Source of the DNA: Argopecten irradians
Lineage: Eukaryota; Mollusca; Bivalvia; Pectinida; Pectinidae
Assembly: GCF_041381155.1 (NCBI RefSeq)
Contig: NC_091135.1
Span: 61,416,567-61,480,566 of the forward strand
Reading direction: 5' to 3'
Length of the DNA: 64,000 bases
The notes beneath the pieces are model-generated. The model was not told where the DNA came from. It worked only from the letters and a program-made list of their open reading frames with translations, and searched no databases. Position numbers and translations under genes: made by a program. This document shows positions 58,384 to 64,000 of the stretch, in pieces. Positions within the stretch are counted from its first letter, which is position 1; the number at the start of each line of letters is the position of its first letter.

Positions 58384-59510
58384 AGCTCACCTGGCCCGAA
58401 GGGCTGGTGAGCTTATGTCATGGCGCGGCGTCCGTCGTCCGTCGTCCGTCCGTCCGTCCGTCCGTCAACATTTCCTTTAAATCGCTACTAGTCATAGAGT
58501 TCTGCATGGATTGTAACCAAATTTGGTCACAAGCATCCTTGGGGGAGGGGGAACAGAACTTGTATAAATTTTGGCTCTGAACCCCCGGGGGCAGGAGGGG
58601 CGGGGCCCAATAGGGGAAATAGAGGTAAATCCTTTAAATCGCTGCTAGTCATAGAGTTCTACATGAATTGTAACCAAATTTGGCTATAAACATCCTTGGG
58701 GGAATGGGAACAGAACTTGTATAAATTTTGGCTCTGACCCCCTGGGGCAGGAGGGGTGGGGCCCAATAGGGGAAAAAGAGGTAAATCCTTTAAATCGCTA
58801 CTAGTCATAGAGTTCTGAATGGAATGTAACCAAATTTGGCCACAAACATCCTTGGGGGAAGGGGAACAGAACTTGTATGAATTTTGGCTCTGACCCCCCG
58901 GGGGCAGGAGGGGCGGGGCCCAATAGGGGAAATAGAGGTAAATCCTTTAAATCGCTGCTAGTCATAGAGTTCTACATGAATTGTAACCAAATTTGGCTAT
59001 AAACATCCTTGGGGGAATGGGAACAGAACTTGTATAAATTTTGGCTCTGACCCCCTGGGGCAGGAGGGGTGGGGCCCAATAGGGGAAAAAGAGGTAAATC
59101 CTTTAAATCGCTACTAGTCATAGAGTTCTGCATGGAATGTAACCAAATTTCGCCACAAACATCCTCGGGGGAAGGGGAACAGAACTTGTATAAATTTTGG
59201 CTCTGGCCCCCCGGGGGCAGAACGGATGAGGCCCAATAGGGGAAATAGAGGTAAATCCTATAAATCACTACTTGTCCTAGAGTTTTGCTTGGATTGTGAC
59301 CAAATTTGGCCATAAACATCCTTGGGGGAAGGGGAACAGAACTTGTATAAATTTGGCTCTGACCCCCTGGGGGCAGGAGGGGTGGGGCCCAATAGGGGAT
59401 TTAGAGGTTAATATTAAAATTCCTTCAGAAAAGAAACAATGAACTTGTATTCAGAACATTTCTTGGCATTCAAACCAGGTGAGCGATACAGGCCCTCTGG
59501 GCCTCTTGTT
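58384..59510 (+). mobile_element. Pearl/Helentron-like element, GCTCACC-headed, intact
   Basis: The head is AGCTCACCTGGCCC-GAA-GGGCTGGTGAGCT, followed by GTCCGTCGTCCGTCC. The core is about five copies of a 157-bp unit (TCCTTTAAATCGCTACTAGT ... GGGGCAGGAGGGGCGGGGCC). The 3' end has CAGGTGAGC (inverted head), the hairpin GGCCC-TCT-GGGCC and TCTTGTT. Confidence 0.85.
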
Positions 59511-60511
59511 TACTTTTATAATTAAACATACTTCCTGTGCTGCAACTTTATAAAAAGTGGTAAAAGTAGAAAGTTTAAACCTCGGACAGACGGTGAAAAA
59601 TGTGTATAACGCTTAAAGAGTTTTCATTATGACAAAACGAGCGAAAGTGATAGACCATACAACTTTAAGTGCAGCGATGCAAATAGTAAACAACACCAAC
59701 ACTTTCCAGGGATACTATTTTACGCTCGATGAAGTTTTCTTACTGAATTAATTACTACTTTATAAACCGATGATATTGGCTTTCATGGCTATTTTGCACA
59801 TGAAAAATTCTGAAACTTTTGGGGAAAATCTGGTGTTATAGACACTGCCCTGTTACATATGCATTTTCATAAATAAGATTAAAATAAAATGAATTCCAAT
59901 AATGTTTTAGTTGTCAAATATATTTGACATTAAACCCCTTTTTGAACTTTCTGTTTTAATAACATTATTTCCCTTTTTATAATTTGAAAATATTGACGGA
60001 CAACTTTTTATCTCAAATAATTTTGTTAAAACTAATTAATATATAAAAAACCGATATCCTGTTTACCAGAAAATTACAAAAATAAGTTACGTACACCAAA
60101 TATTATCTAGGTCATACCTTAAGTGCAGCGATGCAAATAGTAAACAACGCCAACACTTTCCAGGGATACTATTTTACGCTCGATGAAGTTTTCTTATTGA
60201 ATTAATTACTACTTTATAAGCCGATGATATTGTCTTTCATGGCTATTTTGCAAATAAAAAATTCTGAAACTTTGGGGGGGGGGGGGGGGGGATCTGGTGT
60301 TATAGACACTACCCTGTTACATATGCATTTTCATAAATAAGATTAAAATGAAAAATGAATTCGGATAATGTTTTAGTTGTCAAATATATTTGACATTAAA
60401 CCCCTTTTTGAACTTTCTGTTTTAATAAAATCTTTTCCCTTTTCATAATTTGAAAATATTGACGGACAACTTTTTATCTCCAATAATTTTGTCAAAACTA
60501 ATTAATATGCA

Positions 60512-61538
60512 GAGTTTAGGCTCGTTTCAACCTTGATCAAAGTGTTTTTTGATATTTTCAAAAATTAAATTCTCTTTTTATAGCAAGGTGCCATATGACA
60601 AATGTGTCAATAATACTTTTTGACTTTTATTTGTAGAATTTTGTTCACCAAGAACTCAATTGACGATCATTTTGAAGAACGTCGAAATATTTCAAAATTT
60701 TCACATAATTCAACGATGCGACCGCTTTTTTTAGCGATATCAGCTGTAAATATATGACGCATTGAAGTGTGAAATCATGACTTAATTGTTAGTATTTTAT
60801 TTTCAAAGTTTAGTGTAATTTAAATATTATGATTATTTTATTAATAGAAATGCTAAAAAGTAACAAATATTGTAGTAGGACAAAACACTGACGCCAAATT
60901 TTATGCTGGGAACCTACTTTTTATTATTTTGGCTGCAAAATCTTAGAAAAAAGTAAAGTCATCAGAACTTTTTGAATCTGACAAAAATAGTGAAAATCAG
61001 GTATTAAGATATAGCTTCAGCTTGTCAAGTGTATGGTTAAAACAGCGATACCTGTTTATTTATGTCTAATTTGTTTCATTGTTTTTCTTCTCACTTTTGC
61101 CACTATTGGAAAGAACTTATATAGGCTTTGCCTGTTGTTTAATCCAGTGTACATGTTCAATCTGTGTCAATGAAATTTGATGAAATGAAAAATGAAACGG
61201 CGAAAGTCCTGTAAAATCACACATTGTCTTAACTAGTTATCGCAATAGTTCAAAATCAAGCACACATATGATCATTTTATTTTCAATTATGAGATCTTTC
61301 CAAAAATCTATGTTAGAAAAAAAATGTTATTCATAGGATATTAAATGATTTTTCAGCAAAAATTATTCTTAACAGAATTTGATAATATCTGAACGTGGTA
61401 GCAGTTTCGCTCCCTAGCAAAAATCGTTAACAAACAACATGTTAATACATAATGTATATACAATGTATATCATAAGATATGGGTATATCAGATTGTAATG
61501 TTTACCTGAATTTTACTATTGTATATATGAAAATCTGC
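60512..61538. other. AT-rich stretch
   Basis: No gene. Parts (CAGCTGTAAATATA, AAAAAGTAACAAATATT) weakly resemble the interior of the element at 61543 and may be an older relic. Confidence 0.35.
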
Positions 61539-61542
61539 TTAA

Positions 61543-62546
61543 GGATGTATTCTTCTGTGGTTTCAGTCCCGTTGAAGTCTCGTTTTGACATAGATAAAAA
61601 ACGTTATGAGATTTTCAAATACGATTTATCAATATATGTAGCATGTGGTCTGTAGCAAATTTTGTCAAAAAATTACATTTCTATTTTTAGTAGATTTTTT
61701 TACACAACGATTTTAAGAAATGGCCCATTTGGCGGCCATTTTGAAATTGTGTCTTTTTTGGCTTTGAGTAGAGCCACCGTTTTCCCATTTTTTACTTAAA
61801 TTGTTTTTACTTAAATCATCACCGCGTCAGCATTTTCAGCTGTATTAAGTTAATTTTTGCTGTAAATCTTCACTGGGTTCATGTTATTTAAAATATTGAA
61901 CATTAATGTGTGAAATGATACACTTTTGTCACTTTATTTCTACATTTAATGGTAATTTGAGCACTTTTATTTTTTAGTCAAAAATATTGAAAAATAACAA
62001 ATATTTAAATAGAGCAAAAAAGTAAGCACACGGACCCCCCATTTTTCTGCCTGATTTAGAAAGAACTACCCTTTCCCTATTGATATGCAAACTATTGACA
62101 AAAGTTTAATACCAGAACTTTTTCTATAAAGGGTTAAATTTGACAAAAATGGCTGAAAATGGTGCATTTTGGAGCTCAAAATTAAGGGGTAGGGGTAGCA
62201 TATGTTGTTATTTTGAGAAAAAATATTACTCTTATTAATCATAACTGATATATTTTTAATGAAGACTACTTGAAAATAAATTCTATAAACATCCATACAT
62301 ATCAAACACCTCATTAGGGAATTATGACTTTAAATTCTAGTGTATGTGGTCAAAACGGCTAAATTCCAATAAAATCCACTATTTTGTCATTTTGGTATCT
62401 TTGAGTGACAATAGCTCAAAAACGAGCGCACGGACATATGTTTTTTCTTCCATTTTCTTTCATGGTATGAACTCCTATTTCCAAAAATCTATATGAGAAA
62501 AAAAGTTTAATACAAGAAAATTTTGACTTCTCAGAGGAGTACATCC
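61543..62546. mobile_element. 1004-bp TTAA-flanked element
   Basis: The left end GGATGTATTCTTCTG and right end CAGAGGAGTACATCC are inverted repeats, each bordered by TTAA (61539-61542, 62547-62550). The interior is AT-rich without open frames. Confidence 0.75.
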
Positions 62547-62550
62547 TTAA

Positions 62551-63205
62551 CTCAATCAATTATCCTACATTGTGAAAGCCAAGTTCATATTTTAACAATA
62601 GTTCATATTTCTTTTCCTTCATTTATGAACATTTTTTAATTTAAAGCTGTTGACACTTTATATTTCAAAACTTTGAAAAATATATTTCACATGAATTATT
62701 GGTATACAGTATATTGTGTGTACTTTGTATACGTACCCGGGTACTTGGCGCTAAAGGTGCCGCCTTCTCCTTTCACGATTCTATTGACAAAATTACCCTT
62801 TATAGTCTCTGACAGAATCAGGTGATCACTTGTATTTGAAAGGAAAGGAGACCTCCGTAATTGATAATCACCTGTAATGTGTATTTAGGAGTGAGATGAC
62901 TTTTAAACTCTCGAAAAAGGAGGCTGTTGGTCGCAGCTGAAGGACTCCAATGAATATAAGCTGTTCTCACATAGTTATATGTCGGTTAATTCTAGATGTG
63001 TGGTGTAAGTTTCGTGGAAATTGATGCAGCCGATGGTTGCATATACGAAGATTAGTCAAATATTTCGGTTAATGCAAACAAATTTATTCTTCCAAAAGTG
63101 CATTCCCGGATATATAAAATGTGCTTCATGATTAGGAAAGAAAGCATTACATTGTACATGAAACACCAAGGACGTAGATAAGTCTTTTATGAAACTATCT
63201 TAACC

Positions 63206-63237
<32 letters not shown>

Positions 63238-64000
63238 AAAAAAAATAAATAGATAAATAAACAAAAAAAAACAAAAACAAAAAACACAACAGTATGATAG
63301 TTGCCTTATTGATAGGACGCAAACTATCATATTCTCGATCGCAAATATACCCATGGAAATAAAACGTCACATTAACTATATTATATAAAACGAATGTTCT
63401 TCTTAGACAAATAAAAAACTAAATAATATAAGTTTATATGGACGATAATCGTTAATACTTATCAAAAACCGTAGGTCTTGAAATTAAATTAAGATATATA
63501 AATTATAAAACGAGGATTTAAAAAAATTGATACCAGGTAAAGAAATATCGTGGGCGTTAGTGTATAATTATACAAATTTTGTTGGTTATTTCAATAATAT
63601 AGATAAAAATATAGCTTCAAAGACCCCACGACTTCTTGCTACTTGCAGATTAATTTATGTTTAAATTCAATATTTTCCTTTAATTTATCTAACAGACAAG
63701 ATATGTTGAAAAAAACATCCATTTCTATCTAAATCGGCGCATAACATTAAAGCTTCAACAGTCCCATTTACCATCGGGTATTATACTATTTCATTTGTTG
63801 TTTAGATACATGTTTATTGATATGTCGAATTTAAACGACAAAATTCTTTATCATGGCTCACAGAAGTGAACAGTACTTACATAAAACATCAATCATTTTT
63901 CTTTGTATTTTTATTTCTGACCTGCCTTTACATCATCCCGAACTCATACATCATCATGATGTCATTACCACACTAGCTAGAGTATAAGTTTTCCTTCTCA
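62551..64000. other. AT-rich end of window
   Basis: No gene recognised. A 23-C homopolymer at 63204-63226 runs into an A-rich tract to about 63285, a likely weak point for sequencing and assembly. Confidence 0.5.

Larger units (their letters stand above)
58041..59664. mobile_element. TTAA-target transposon inserted in the duplicated locus
   Basis: 1624 bp bounded by TTAA at 58037-58040 and 59665-59668. The empty site CATACC-TTAA-GTGCAGCG is present at 60113-60130. The ends read AGTTGT...ACAACT, a short inverted repeat. A pearl-like element (58384-59510) is nested inside, so the original insertion was about 500 bp. No transposase frame. The TTAA duplication is piggyBac-like; family otherwise unassigned. 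Confidence 0.85.
57957..60511. repeat. Tandemly duplicated locus, left copy interrupted
   Basis: Left copy: 57957-58040 plus 59665-60045. Right copy: about 60046-60511, uninterrupted. Shared sequence includes TCCTGTTTACCAGAAAAT, GTACACCAAA, GCAGCGATGCAAATAGTAAA and ATATTTGACATTAAACCCCT. The offset in the right half is 454 bp. The right copy also carries an 18-G tract where the left has GGGG. Confidence 0.88.

Noticed and set aside
58972-59319. 115-residue minus-strand frame
   Set aside because: It is the reverse reading of the 157-bp pearl core repeats.

Overview
This is animal nuclear DNA: intron-rich, AT-rich and full of repeats. The evidence points to a bivalve mollusc. The dispersed elements with a hairpin head, a (GTCC)n-like stretch, a tandem-repeat core and a CTCTTGTT tail look like the pearl/Helentron-type non-autonomous elements of oysters and scallops. 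The genes read as invertebrate orthologues. The species assignment is inference; the exon models below are read directly from the sequence.

Layout. 1-2830 is a 33-bp minisatellite. 2888-6073 holds two hairpin-headed elements. 6257-12566 (+) is the 3' part of an LDL-receptor-family gene of the LRP3/10/12 type: two LDL-receptor class A exons, then a transmembrane and cytoplasmic exon. The two introns between them are almost entirely minisatellite. 14402-17577 is a 62-bp satellite. 18333-19959 is a nest of two hairpin-headed elements. 22497-38490 (+) is a complete heat shock factor gene (HSF1 type) in 13 coding exons. Its phases close perfectly to give 524 residues, and its introns carry at least three DNA transposon relics and several pearl-like elements. 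38700-39780, 40244-40770 and 41311-47185 are three more tandem arrays. 50440-50850 (-) is an unrecognised gene-like exon. 51340-57605 holds several SINE-like copies. 55912-56931 (-) is a single-coding-exon gene for a secreted zinc deaminase-like protein that I read as an AID/APOBEC-like SNAD-type enzyme. 57957-60511 is a duplicated locus whose left copy has been split by a TTAA-target transposon. The rest to 64000 is AT-rich and contains a further TTAA-flanked element.

Most unusual signals. (1) In three introns of two unrelated genes, the minisatellite starts at the exon-intron junction and its unit carries the 5' splice site. In two of the three it also carries exon sequence. (2) The secreted deaminase has a furin-type RSKR site between its catalytic domain and a second domain, bracketed by two cysteines. 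(3) A filled and an empty transposon site lie within 2 kb of each other, so the insertion and its TTAA duplication can be defined precisely. (4) An array downstream of HSF is built from the 3' terminus of the pearl-like elements.

The three recognisable genes have unrelated jobs: an endocytic/scaffold receptor, the heat-stress transcription factor, and a secreted deaminase probably involved in immunity. Nothing suggests that they act together.
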